DNA of 21,386 nucleotides from Annulohypoxylon bovei var. microspora (taxonomy: Eukaryota > Ascomycota > Sordariomycetes > Xylariales > Hypoxylaceae). Shown here one piece after another: positions 10,250-19,472 of the stretch (its first letter is position 1; every line of letters starts with the position of its first letter). The stretch spans positions 1-21,386 of the forward strand of contig MU405477.1 in the NCBI GenBank assembly GCA_022836615.1, given 5' to 3'. The notes below the pieces were generated by a model. It searched no databases. It saw only the letters and a list, made by a program, of their open reading frames with translations, and was not told the DNA's origin. Position numbers and translations under genes: made by a program.

Positions 10250-12600
10250 AGTGTACGGTGTTATTACGTGGTAAATATTCGGGTAAAAACCGTATCCCGG
10301 AGAAAACTTATTCCGTTACGATTATTAATTTTTATTATTGCGCGCCGGCATTATTTTTTATTTTATAATTATAAAAGCGTACCTTTTTAATAAGAATAAT
10401 TAAAAAAAAGTAATAAAAAGGTAATTAATTAATTAATTAAATTTAATAAAATAAAGTTACGATTAAATAATGGATTTAACGAAAAAAATGTTTTAAAATA
10501 AAATAATTATAATTATTTTTTTCTTATTATTAAAGGTTTTATCCGTTAATGATTTTTTATTTTATTATTAATTAATTTTATTTTAAATAACTTTATTTAA
10601 AAGGTTTTATTATTTATAAAATTAAAAGTTTTAAAAAGGTTGTTTTTACTTTTTTAATTATAATGTAATAAAAAACTTTTATTATTTTTTTAATTTATAA
10701 AGCTTTTTTCACATTATGAATAAACCGTAAATATTTTTTTCCTTTTAATATTAGAAATTTCAAATCGTTAATTTATTATTAACGATATATTATAGTTGTT
10801 TTATTATGGGTTAAATTAACCGTTATTAAAATGCTTTATATAATTTATTTACGTTTTACGCATGCGTTATATAATTTTATTAATAATAAAACCATCGAGC
10901 TTTTTTATGTTTTTTACCATATTACGGTGATTTTTTATTTACTTTATACGCGTCATTATAAATGTTATAAAATCGTAAATATTTTGTTAAATTATTATTA
11001 TTATTTTAATTAATTTTAATCTTTTCTTTAAATTGTTATTAAATTGCATGGCGACTTATACGCATTAATAATATTACTTCGTTTCGTTTATTTATATTTC
11101 GATTAAATTTACGATTATATGCTTTAATTTAAAAATAAGCTTAAAAATATATATTAATTTTAAAAACGTTTTTATTACGACGTTATTATAATTATTCACC
11201 GTTTAATATTTAAGTTTATTATTATTAAAAAGTAACATCGTGTTTTTTTTACGTTTTATTTTTTAAATAAAGTGTTAACTTTTTCCGTTTATATAAAGTA
11301 AGTTTAATTGTAATGAAAAATATTATAAATTCATTATTTTTATAAACTTTATATAAATGTATATTATGTTTTATTATTATTTTATTATGTTATCGTTAAC
11401 GTTACTTTTAAAATATTACGGGTTAAACCGAATTTATAAAAGCTTTATTATGTTAATTATTATTAAGTAATATTAATTATTATTATTAATTTCTTAATAA
11501 AAAAGCATTTCGATCGAAAATTAAACAGGCTTTTATCGAAGAACTGGGTATATAAGTTAAATTCGTTATTATAAAGGATTGGTTTTTATTATTTAATAAA
11601 AAACCGGCGTAATATATGTTAATTTTAATGTTATTATTATTATTATTATTATTATTTTATTATATAATTATTAATATATATTTCATTTACTTATTTATTT
11701 ATTTATTCTTTCGATTAATTTAATTTTGCAAATTTAATTACCTTTAATATTAAGTTTATTGTTTTTAACTTGCTTTTTATTAATAACATGTCGGCGGTTT
11801 TACTCGTATTTATTTTTCTTATATTATTTTCGATAATGTTAATAATATTATTATTTTATATATTAATAATAAGTTTTTTTTTAAAAATTACCGCGTGATA
11901 ACCTTAAATTCGTTTAAATTTATTATAACTTTTTAATAATTTTTTAAAATCGTAAATGTGTTTAATTTAAATTTTTTATAAAACGTTAATTTCGCATTAA
12001 TAAATCATAAATATTTTATAATAATATAATATATTGTTTTTTTTTATTATATTAATATTTAAAGGTTTATATGCTTATTACCCCTTTTTTTTAAAAAAAA
12101 ACGTTAAGGTTAATTTTTTTTATTTAAATTTATATTAAAATTAAAGTTTTATATTTTTTTATTTCGTAATATTAGTTTTTAATTAATATATTATTAAAAG
12201 GCGTTAATATAATAAAAATGTTTTATTTATAATTCGTCGCTTTTTATTTTTTTTACCACTTTTTAATAAAATTATCATTTAAATATTTATTAATTTTTTA
12301 TTTAATTAATTAAATGTTTTTTAATTCTTTATTTTATTTAAACTTTTTTATTAATGTTTTATTATTATTTTAATATTAACGCCTTTTATTTTTATTTAAT
12401 TATTATATTATTTTATTTCTTACTTTTATAATGGTGCGGTTAAATTTTAAGAATTTCGCTTTAAATTTAAATTTTATTAATTTTAAATTTAAATATAAAT
12501 TTATTAAAAAATATTCGGTTTTTATCTTTAAGGTAAATATAAAAATAACTTTATACGCTTTATTAATTTCTTATAAATAACTTAATTATGTAATACGTAA
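10250..12600 (-). pseudogene. LINE ORF2, C-terminal region (connection / RNase H zone), poorly readable
   Basis: This is the continuation of ORF2 downstream of the RT on the minus strand. At about 10960-10900 a stretch reads DAYKVNKKSP, stop, YGKKHKKARWF, and near 10350-10270 another reads SGIRFLPEYLPRNNTV. Both look like protein remnants rather than random DNA. The second is loosely like the '..RTG...L..YL.R' stretch found after RNase H in ascomycete LINEs. I could not find the RNase H TDGS motif. Stops and small open runs alternate throughout. The part-by-part assignment is weak; membership in the LINE is firm because the region lies between the fixed ends. Confidence 0.5.
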
Positions 12601-13618
12601 TTTATTTATTATTTTTTTAATTTTATTATTTTTATTATTTAAAGTGTACCATGTTATTATTTTATATAATATTACATTTTAAATTATTTTAATGTAAATT
12701 TCTTTTACTTTAAAAGCATTATATTTTTATATAAATACCACCAACTTTAAAAATACATATTTTTGTTTTTCCATTTTATTTTTTATATATTTTAAATATT
12801 TTTTTAACGTAACTTTTTATTTAATTATATATTAAAAAAGCATGCGCTTTTCGATGGTTTTACGCATGTATTCCTTAATATTATTAAATTTATTTTAAAT
12901 TTATATATTTTTATAAAATGTATTAATTTATTTTTATTAAAAGTAAAAAATATTTTATATTTTTTTACTTATAATTTACGTATTTTAAACGCTTTTTTTA
13001 ATTTAATGTAATTTTTTTTAATGTTTTTAATTATTATTAATAAATTCATATCGTTCGTAAACCTTATTATTAAAATTTTTTTTTATTTTAATTTTTTATA
13101 TAATATAATAATATATAAAATAAATAAAATTAAAAATAATAATAATTTTTATAAAACTTTTATAAAAATTTATTATTACTTTAATTTCGTTTTATTAAAA
13201 ATTAATTTTACCTTTTTTTTATTTATGAAATTTATTATTTATTTAATTATTTAAGGCGGGAATTTTTTTTTATATAATATGTAAATTATTTTTTACGGTA
13301 TTATATTATTAAATATATTTAATATATTAAATTAAAAAAATAATACCGTTTTATTATATTTTTATGTAAAATATATTCTTTTCATTATTATATATATAAT
13401 AATTTTTATAAACTTAAACTTTTTATTATTTATTTGGTTTTTAAAGAATAATTTTTTTTTTTTATTATACGTATAATCCGTTATGTAATTATTTTTTTAA
13501 TGAATTTTTTTATTATGTTTAATAATGTTATAAGTTTATATATATTTAATAAAAATTTCTTTTCTTTTATTTTATTTAATTTAAATAATATAATTATTAT
13601 TATTTATTTAAAGGTTTT
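12601..13618 (-). pseudogene. LINE ORF2 reverse transcriptase, main part
   Basis: Reading minus from 13618: FK stop IIIIILFKPNK and NIYKLITLLNIIKKFI match the LINE RT entry '..VVLRKPGK...YRPI.LLNT.GK..E'. LFFILFNIL-like remnants and FPPW (13251-13262, W now a stop) follow. LLLFLILFILYIIILYKKL (about 13150-13100) fits 'SPLSPILFILY...LYE.L'. The catalytic box is FTND at 13050-13061, where LINEs have F-A-D-D; both changes are G-to-A. NKNKLIHF near 12950 fits the thumb-region '.K.ELIHF', and QKYVFLKLVVFIWKYNA fits '..LSRLA.STWG'. The small LTR element splits this from the start of the RT at 15000. The + strand open frame at 13021-13254 is only a shadow of it. Confidence 0.88.
13614..13618. repeat. 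5-bp target duplication GTTTT, left copy
   Basis: GTTTT at 13614-13618 and again at 14995-14999 flanks the small LTR element exactly. Removing one copy restores the LINE RT frame across the site (tac ttt aaa acc ttt on the minus strand). Confidence 0.92.
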
Positions 13619-13806
13619 TAAAGGCAATAAGTCACGATGCGTTACGTGTAATACCGTGTGATATATTACGATCTTATGGTTATATGAACGTACAAACTAC
13701 CTGTTTCCAAACCCATGCTAAGCGTAGCCTTATATGGCACAAGCCACACAAAGCCACACAAAGCCACAAAGCTCCCTTTGCCAATAAATCCCTTTTACTG
13801 CCAACA
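13619..13806 (-). repeat. 3' LTR (left) of the gag-only element, 188 bp
   Basis: It aligns without gaps to 14807-14994 with nine differences, all transitions and all within the first 101 bases of this copy. It begins TA on the + strand where its partner has TG. It contains three tandem copies of aagccacaca near 13741-13770 and a TATA-like string (minus strand ATATAAGG) near 13728-13737 that could serve as a promoter element. Confidence 0.93.
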
Positions 13807-13816
13807 CGCTCTCCTG
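13807..13816 (-). other. Candidate polypurine tract
   Basis: On the minus strand AGGAGAGCG lies directly next to the 3' LTR, where the plus-strand primer of an LTR element belongs. It is short and has one interruption, so the call rests mainly on position. Confidence 0.4.
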
Positions 13817-14100
13817 GCGCCAGTGCCATCTAAACGCCATCCAGAAACACTATTTTCAACCCTGCTGTCGCCTTTTACAGCCCTGTTTTGGCCTTTTTCA
13901 GCCTTGTTTGGCCTCTTTCAGCCCCTAGCTACTGCCATGTGCATCGTAAGGATCTCACTACTGCTCACACTCTTACCTACTCCCGAGGTTCAGTTGGCCA
14001 ACTATCGTGATAAACCACAGCATATCTTGATCCATTCAACGCCCCTACACACGATCCCGCAAATAACCAGTCAGCCTTGCGGCTCCGTTGCTTATCCCAG

Positions 14101-14170
14101 CAACGCTCTCCAAGCTTGGCAACGCTCTCCAAGCTTCAACGCTCTCCAAGCTCCAACGCTCTCCATGCTC
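14101..14170 (+). repeat. 17-bp tandem repeat, four units
   Basis: Four copies of caacgctctccaagctt, the first with two extra bases (units at 14101, 14120, 14137 and 14154). They lie at the 3' side of the gag frame, mostly beyond its stop on the minus strand. Expansion by slippage is likely; no function is visible. Confidence 0.85.
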
Positions 14171-14723
14171 AAAAGAACACCCGCATCACCTTGGATTCAT
14201 CTCCTGATCCATCAGCCTCGTGGGCCTTGCCACTGCTACGGCAGTCTCGGCGAATGTGTCCAAGCTTCCCGCACTTCCAATATCTCTTGCCATCCTGATC
14301 CGTGATGTGGCTATCGCCCTTGCCAGTTATCTTGCCAGTTACCCTGCCGATACAGCTGCGAAACTCCAGCAAAATACGCTGCCGAACAATCCATTCTTCA
14401 GCACCGCGAATAAAACGTGCCCACATCTATATATCCGTGGTTTTATTCTCAGGGCCGCGAATAAAACATGCTCGAATCTATGCATCCGAGATTTTATTCT
14501 CAGGGCTTGTCAAACAAAGCTCCCTGGGCAGCTTCCACTCGAACCGTTCCCATCGCAGGTTCATATCGTTCGTCGATGAGGGTGAGGGTGATGACGTCGT
14601 ATCGTCAGGGTTATCAGCTTGCTTCTCTTGCTTGATCGTCAGCTCCTTCAAGGCTTTCTCCAGCCTGTCAACCTAAGCTCTCAACAAGGCAGCATCATCC
14701 CCAGATCCCGATGCCAATGCCAT
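14169..14723 (-). pseudogene. gag-like gene of the small LTR element, zinc-knuckle protein with three TAG stops
   Basis: The minus strand, from the ATG at 14721-14723, holds one frame of 185 codons. It starts MALASGSGDDAALLRA, passes through a charged helix-like stretch (VDRLEKALKEL, possible coiled coil), then a Ser/Pro/Asp-rich linker, a WERFEW block, a 17-residue tandem duplication around RACFIRG / WARFIRG, and a C-terminal zinc knuckle at 14241-14282. The knuckle has the CCHC spacing, but its first Cys is Tyr (codon 14280-14282). Three in-frame TAG codons (14673-14675, 14478-14480, 14427-14429) break it; each is one RIP-type transition from TGG or CAG. The remaining open piece is 14169-14426. 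Gag proteins bind and package element RNA; here it is the only gene. Overlapping + strand open frames are shadows. Confidence 0.8.
14404..14505 (+). repeat. 51-bp tandem duplication inside the gag frame
   Basis: Two adjacent 51-bp units (14404-14454 and 14455-14505) share ccgcgaataaaac at the start and ttttattctcaggg at the end. Fifty-one is a multiple of three, so the duplication adds 17 residues without shifting the gag frame. Each unit carries one of the TAG stops at the same relative place. Confidence 0.85.
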
Positions 14724-14790
14724 CAATCCCCCCCCTCCAGGCCAAAAGCCTGAAAACGTGACCTAATCCCTCGAATAATTACTCAAAACA

Positions 14791-14806
14791 GAAGAGGTTG
14801 CTACCA
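14791..14806 (-). other. Primer binding site (initiator tRNA-Met type)
   Basis: On the minus strand TGGTAGCAACCTCTTC follows directly after the CTTCA end of the 5' LTR. The first seven bases, TGGTAGC, match the Ty1 primer site that pairs with the 3' end of yeast initiator tRNA-Met. This fixes the element's orientation. Confidence 0.75.
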
Positions 14807-14994
14807 TGAAGGCAATAGGTCACAATGCGTTGCGTGTAATACCGTGTAATGTATTACGATCTTATGGTTGTATGAACGTACAAACTGCCTGTTTCCAAAC
14901 CCATGCCAAGCGTAGCCTTATATGGCACAAGCCACACAAAGCCACACAAAGCCACAAAGCTCCCTTTGCCAATAAATCCCTTTTACTGCCAACA
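14807..14994 (-). repeat. 5' LTR (right) of the gag-only element, 188 bp
   Basis: This is the partner of 13619-13806 with 179 of 188 positions identical. It keeps the TG where the other copy has TA. On the minus strand it runs TGTTGGCAG...TTGCCTTCA. It is followed on the + strand by the right GTTTT (14995-14999). Confidence 0.93.
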
Positions 14995-14999
14995 GTTTT
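14995..14999. repeat. 5-bp target duplication GTTTT, right copy
   Basis: This matches 13614-13618 exactly and abuts the end of the right LTR. Confidence 0.92.
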
Positions 15000-15339
15000 A
15001 AAGTAATATTTTAATATAAAACTTTATATAATAATAATAATTAACGTACGGTATATTAATTTTCCGCAAGTTTTAATGAATTTTATCGATAATATATTTT
15101 TTTTTAATACCTTTTATAACTTAATTTTTTTTGTTACTTTTTTAATATTTTTATAATGTATTTTTTTATTTATTATGAAATTGTTTTCGTTTATAAATGG
15201 TTTATTATATATTAAACTTTGTGGTATATTTAAAAGGTTTATTATTAATGAAAAGAAAAAGCGTTATAATAATATATTATTTTTATTTTAATATTATTTT
15301 ATTTATAATTCCTTGTTTACATTTTTTCTTAAAGTTAAT
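15000..15339 (-). pseudogene. LINE ORF2 reverse transcriptase, N-terminal piece
   Basis: Read minus from about 15270, the frame gives RFFFSLIINLLNIP, then NKKIHYKNIKKVTKKIKL, a stop, KVLKKNILSIKFIKTCGKL and IYRTL. This matches the start of LINE RTs, usually near 'FFP...I...E...AI...KPGKAPGPDGIP..FLK.CG..L...L'. The CGK codons lie at about 15060-15068. It ends at YYF and continues, in frame, at 13618 beyond the small LTR element as KTF. Upstream it is cut at 15339 by repeat E. The + strand open frame at 15197-15391 runs across the LINE/repeat boundary and is not a gene. Confidence 0.85.
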
Positions 15340-16637
15340 CCATCCGGAAAACATTATTACGTTTAAACTTTTAAAAATAACTTATAAATAAATTATAAAT
15401 TAATAAAAAATTAATAAAGTAATTAATAAAATAATTAATAAAAAATTAATAAATAATTAATAAGTTTTTTTAAGTTTAATTAATTTTAATAAAGCTTTTT
15501 TAATTGGTTAAATTTATATATATATTTTAATTAAATGTATTTTTTTTTTAAATTTATTTTTTAATTATTTACGCGCGTAATAATCTTTTTAAGCCACCTT
15601 TTCAATTTACCATTTTTTAAATTATTTGTTAAGTTATTTTTAAATTATTATTTTTTGCGTGTAAAAACCACTTTTTTAAGGGTTAATTAATTATTTATTT
15701 TAAAAGCTTTTATTTAATTATATAAAAATGAATTAATTTATGTTAAAAATTAAGTTTTTAAAATTATGTAAACTTTTAAAACCTTGTAAACCTTTAAAAT
15801 TATGTAAGGTTAATGGTTAAGTTAAGGTTAAAAGTAAAGATAAAATTAAAGTTAAAGGTAAAGTTAAGATTAAGGTTAAGATCCGGGGGTTTAAGGGGTG
15901 GTGGGAACCTTTTATATAAGAATGTGTTTTTTTTATTAAGGAATTAATAAGTTATTTAACCCGTTATTTAATTAATAAATAAATTAATTAATTAATAAAT
16001 TAATTAATTAATAAATTAATTAATAAGTTAATTAATTATTTAATTAATTATTTAATTAACCAAGGTTTTAATTAACTTTTAAATTAATTTTTTAACCAGC
16101 CATTTAATTAATTAAGTTATTAATAAATTAATTAAATATTTAATTATTTATTTAACCAATTAATTAATTAATTAATTAATTAATTAATTTTTAAATTAAC
16201 TTTTTAATTAAATTTTTAATTAATTTTTAAATTAATTTTTCAACCAAAGTTTTAACCAAGGTTTTAACCAATCAATTAATTAATTAATTAATTAATTATT
16301 AAATTAAAAATCGGTATTTTCCGGGTGGATTTTTTTTTTTTTATATTTTATTACTTTTTTTCCTTTTATTACCCCCGTTTTAACCCCTTTATCCCCGTTA
16401 CCCACCTCGTTTTTTACCTTATTTCTTACCCTTTTACCCCCATTAATTACCCCTTTTCTTAAGCTTTTTCCTAATTAATAATTTTTTACGAAAAAAAAAT
16501 TTTAAGGTTTTTTTTTTTTTTTCTTAATCCCCGTAACTTTAAAAAAGTAAAAACGTTTCAAAGCTTACGTAAATCGCGTTTTCCCGGACATTATGGAAGG
16601 CCGTACCGGTTAAAAGAAAAAAAAAACCTTAAAAACT
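15340..16637 (-). repeat. CCGGACGG repeat, copy E, inserted in the LINE
   Basis: About 1,298 bp, reversed, with all family modules: tail ccatccggaaaac at the left, reversed hexamer array (15808-15880), ttaa-rich zone, C-rich tract (about 16360-16460), and head module about 16492-16637 ending accttaaaaact. TTAAT stands on both sides (15335-15339 and 16638-16642), a candidate 5-bp duplication. It interrupts LINE ORF2 just upstream of the RT, so it is younger than the LINE. Confidence 0.85.
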
Positions 16638-18609
16638 TTAATTTATTATTTTAAATAAATTATTAGTTTTTTAACTTTATTTATTTTTTTATGTTTTATA
16701 ATATTTTATTATTTTTCAAGCTTTTTGCAAGCGTTTTTTTAAAGTAATTATATTTTATTTTATATATTATTTTCTTAAATTTCTTATTTACCGTTTATAA
16801 AACTTTCCATTTTTATTTTAATTATTATTTATTTTATTTTCATTTTTATTTTATTAAATTTTTTTTTATTTAATCGATTTTTTTTTTTACCATTTAATTA
16901 CCTTGTTAAATAGTGTTTTACGTGGTTTTATTATTGTTTTAATAATATTTTAATTTTCCATTAATATTAATATTTTATTAAGTTTTTTTTACATTTTATT
17001 AATAAATGTTTATTATTTTAATATTAATTCATTATTAATCCTTATTTATATTTCTTATATTATATAATTTAATCCTTTTTATTCAAATACTTTTAAATTA
17101 AAGTTATGGAATTTTTTATTTATTTATATTAAGTTTATTATAAAATTTCTTTGATTTTATTTACTTTTTATAATTATTTTTTTAAACGTTATAAAGTTAA
17201 GTTATTATTAAATTATTAACGATATAATTTATTTTAAGTTTCTTTTATTTTTTTTATATTTATCTTATAATAAGTGGTGTATATTAAAATTACTTATTAT
17301 TATTTATTTGTTGGTTATTTTTATTTATTTTAACTTTAAGATTAAATTTTTTTTTTAATGGTTTAATGTATATTAATTATATTATTATTTTTTATTAATG
17401 TTTTATAAGTTTATTATTAATTAATTATAACTTATTTTACTTAATTAATAATTTTTGTTTATTATTTTATTAATGAATATTATTGTTTATTTTAAACTTT
17501 TTTATATTATATGGTAATTATTATTTAATTTTAGGTTTTAAGGTATTTCATTTATTATTTTTGGTTTTTAAATCGTTATAATCTTATTATTATATTAATA
17601 TTTTAACGCTTATAACGTATTGTTATTTCTTTTTTTTTTATTTTAATATATTATTTGGATTTTATTTATTAAGTATTTTTTAAAGGTTGGTTATTTATTT
17701 GTAATTATTATAATTATTATTATTATAATGTTAATGATTCGGATTTTACTTTAAATATTTATATGTTTTTAATGTTTAATGGTATTAATATTTTTATTAA
17801 GCCTTTATTAAAATATGTACGTATTAATAATATTTCATTTTTTATTTAAAGTAGGTTTTTAAATCTTTTTTTTTATAATATAACTTATTACCATTTAAAT
17901 GTTTCCTTAAATTAATTTTATATTATTACATTTATTATTAATAAATTATTAATATTTTAATTATCGGTTATTATATTTAGTATTAAGCCTTTAAATTAAT
18001 AAATTAAGTTAATTAATACGTTTTTTTAAATAACTTGCTCTTTAAATTAACGTTTTTTAAATTAACATGGTTTATAAATATATACTTTTTTAGTTTTTTT
18101 TTTACATTTTATATTTATAAATAATTTTTATTTTATATTACGTACGCTTTATTATAATTATAATAATAAAATGTTTTATAATATGTTTTAATTTTTTTTT
18201 CGTATATTAATTTTACATATTTATTATATTTAACTTATTTTTTATAAAATTTAATTATGTGTTTAAATTTATAATATTTATAACATTATTTAATTTTAAA
18301 ATCTTTAAAAAAGGGTTTATATTAAAAGATTTTTATTTTTTAAATTAAATTATTGTTACATATTTATTATACCATAATAAAATCGGATATATATAAGATT
18401 ATTATTACATATTTTATTTTAAGGCTTTTTTAAAATCTTAATTTTATTTAATTTATAATCTTTATATTTTATTTTTATAATTCCTTGAATAATTTTATTA
18501 ATGTTACGTTTATATTTTAAAGTTTATTTACGTTTAAGTTTTTTATAATAATTTAAAAAAAAAATTTATATTTATTATTTAAAATTTAAATATTTTTTTT
18601 ATTTAATTT
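16638..18609 (-). pseudogene. LINE ORF1 end and ORF2 start (presumed endonuclease), mostly unreadable
   Basis: It lies between the readable ORF1 and RT parts, where LINEs of this type carry the ORF1 zinc knuckles and the APE-type endonuclease. Near 16760-16650 the minus strand reads LQKA, stop, KIIKYYKT, stop, KNK, a basic stretch like the linker that follows the endonuclease. I could not find convincing endonuclease or CCHC motifs in the rest. The assignment is by position. The reading frame across repeat E is uncertain by a base. Confidence 0.45.
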
Positions 18610-19255
18610 TAATTATTTTATATAAAGTGGCTTTATATTAAAATATAATCGTTATATTACCACTTTTTAATTATTTTACCGTAATAACATTTTATTATTT
18701 AAAAAATGTGTTTATTATTTTCACCATTTTTTTAACGTTTTTTATAACCAGTTTAAAATTAATTTACACTTTTTTTATTATTAATTTTTTCTACCATTTT
18801 ACCGGTATTATTAATATTAACGATTAATTTTATATTATATTTTTTAACGTTATATTAATTTATAATTTTAAAATTAAAGTTACATTATTATGTACACAAT
18901 TTAAATTAAATATAATCATGATTAAAATTTTAATTTTCATTATTTTTAAAATATTAATTTTCATTATAATAAATAATTCTTTAATATCTTTAAATTTAAG
19001 GATATTATTTTAACATTATTTTTTAATAAGTTTATTATTAATAAGCTAAGGAATAATTTATTTTAAAATTTCTTCTTTTATTTTTTTTATTTCCTTTTTT
19101 ACATCCTTTTTAATCATTTTTATTAATTTATTAAATAATATTTTAATTATATTAATATTATTATTCTTTAAGTTTATTTTTTTTTTTATTTATTAATTTT
19201 TATTAATGGTGTTTTAAAAGATTTAACGCGTTTCGTTATCGAGAATAAAATCCAT
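18610..19255 (-). pseudogene. LINE ORF1 (gag-like), N-terminal part
   Basis: On the minus strand a frame opens with MDFILDNETR (ATG at 19253-19255) about 200 bp inside the element's 5' end. A strongly charged, helix-forming run follows (FNKLIKMIKKDVKKEI and IKKIKEEILK), likely a coiled coil. Farther on, near 18670, LKSGNITIIF matches the 'LKSGD..I.T' stretch common in ascomycete LINE ORF1 proteins. TAA/TAG codons are scattered through it, most explained by G-to-A change of Trp or C-to-T of Gln. ORF1 proteins bind the element's RNA. Confidence 0.7.
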
Positions 19256-19459
19256 TCCACCTTTATCATTAATATTTTACGTTAACATTTTAAAAATAAT
19301 GTAAACGTTTTACGCTTTTATAATAATAATAATTTATTAAGTAAAATAATTTTCTATTAAATTTATTAAGTTTTAAAACTCAATTAATTAATTTAAAAAA
19401 TCTCTCTTAATTTTCTTTAATTATTTTTAAGTTTTTATAATTTTTATTAATAATTTATT

Positions 19460-19472
19460 TAAAATATATAAT
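19460..19472. repeat. 13-bp target-site duplication, right copy (LINE insertion)
   Basis: TAAAATATATAAT is identical to 10165-10177. It marks the 5' end of the LINE at 19459, so the LINE is not 5'-truncated. Confidence 0.85.

Larger units (their letters stand above)
13619..14994 (-). mobile_element. Small non-autonomous LTR retrotransposon with only a gag-like gene (TR-GAG / TRIM type)
   Basis: This 1,376-bp element has two 188-bp LTRs, a 5-bp GTTTT duplication, and a 1,000-bp interior of normal GC content in a very AT-rich setting. Its sense strand is minus. Read that way each LTR begins TGTTGG and ends CTTCA (TG...CA), and the base after the 5' LTR starts TGGTAGCA, a primer binding site like that of Ty1 (initiator tRNA-Met). 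The interior encodes a gag-like protein with a coiled-coil-like start and a zinc knuckle; no protease, integrase or RT is present, so it needs help in trans. Plants have comparable 'TR-GAG' elements. The LTR start, primer site and duplication length point to the Copia side. It sits inside the LINE RT and is only lightly mutated, so it is the youngest clear insertion. Confidence 0.92.
10178..19459 (-). mobile_element. LINE (non-LTR retrotransposon), Tad1-like, full-length but RIP-mutated
   Basis: It reads on the minus strand with its 5' end at 19459 and its 3' end at 10178, between 13-bp duplications. Removing repeat E and the small LTR element (with their duplications) leaves about 6.6 kb, in the size range of Tad1-type LINEs. 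Parts in order: about 200 bp leader; ORF1 from about 19255; ORF2, presumably with an endonuclease (not identified), then an RT with a readable catalytic box, then a long C-terminal part; then a 3' tail of ATTT/AAAT repeats. On the + strand the element is T-rich, opposite to the Gypsy host. Assignment to the Tad1 clade is an inference from layout and host type; the LINE RT itself is clear. Confidence 0.88.

Noticed and set aside
10831..11013. 60-codon + strand open frame
   Set aside because: It lies antisense within the LINE, has Y/F/I/N-only composition and no ribosome or promoter context; the minus strand is the coding one.
10900..11620. LINE endonuclease domain near 10940 and 11500-11620
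   Set aside because: A PW-like string suggested the end of an APE endonuclease, but finding the RT at 15300-12600 and the 3' end at 10178 places this region after the RT.
11638..11657. (TTA)n run as CRISPR-like or regulatory repeat
   Set aside because: It is a plain trinucleotide run within decayed LINE sequence; no spacers or conserved repeats exist anywhere in the window.
13021..13254. 77-codon + strand open frame
   Set aside because: It is the shadow of the LINE RT region on the minus strand, including the FTND catalytic box.
13715..14676. Several + strand open frames of 73-196 codons in the GC-normal island
   Set aside because: They are opposite to the gag frame, and the longest crosses an LTR boundary. 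Orientation markers (primer site, LTR ends, zinc knuckle) all favour the minus strand.
14806..15006. 66-codon + strand frame over the right LTR
   Set aside because: It spans the LTR and runs into the LINE beyond the target duplication.
15197..15391. 64-codon + strand frame with a membrane-like sequence
   Set aside because: It crosses the boundary between the LINE and repeat E; hydrophobicity is a by-product of T-rich DNA.
885..16637. CCGGACGG repeats as paired LTRs of one retrotransposon
   Set aside because: Copies lie in both orientations, the DNA between neighbours belongs to unrelated nested elements, and the ends lack TG...CA and a primer binding site.
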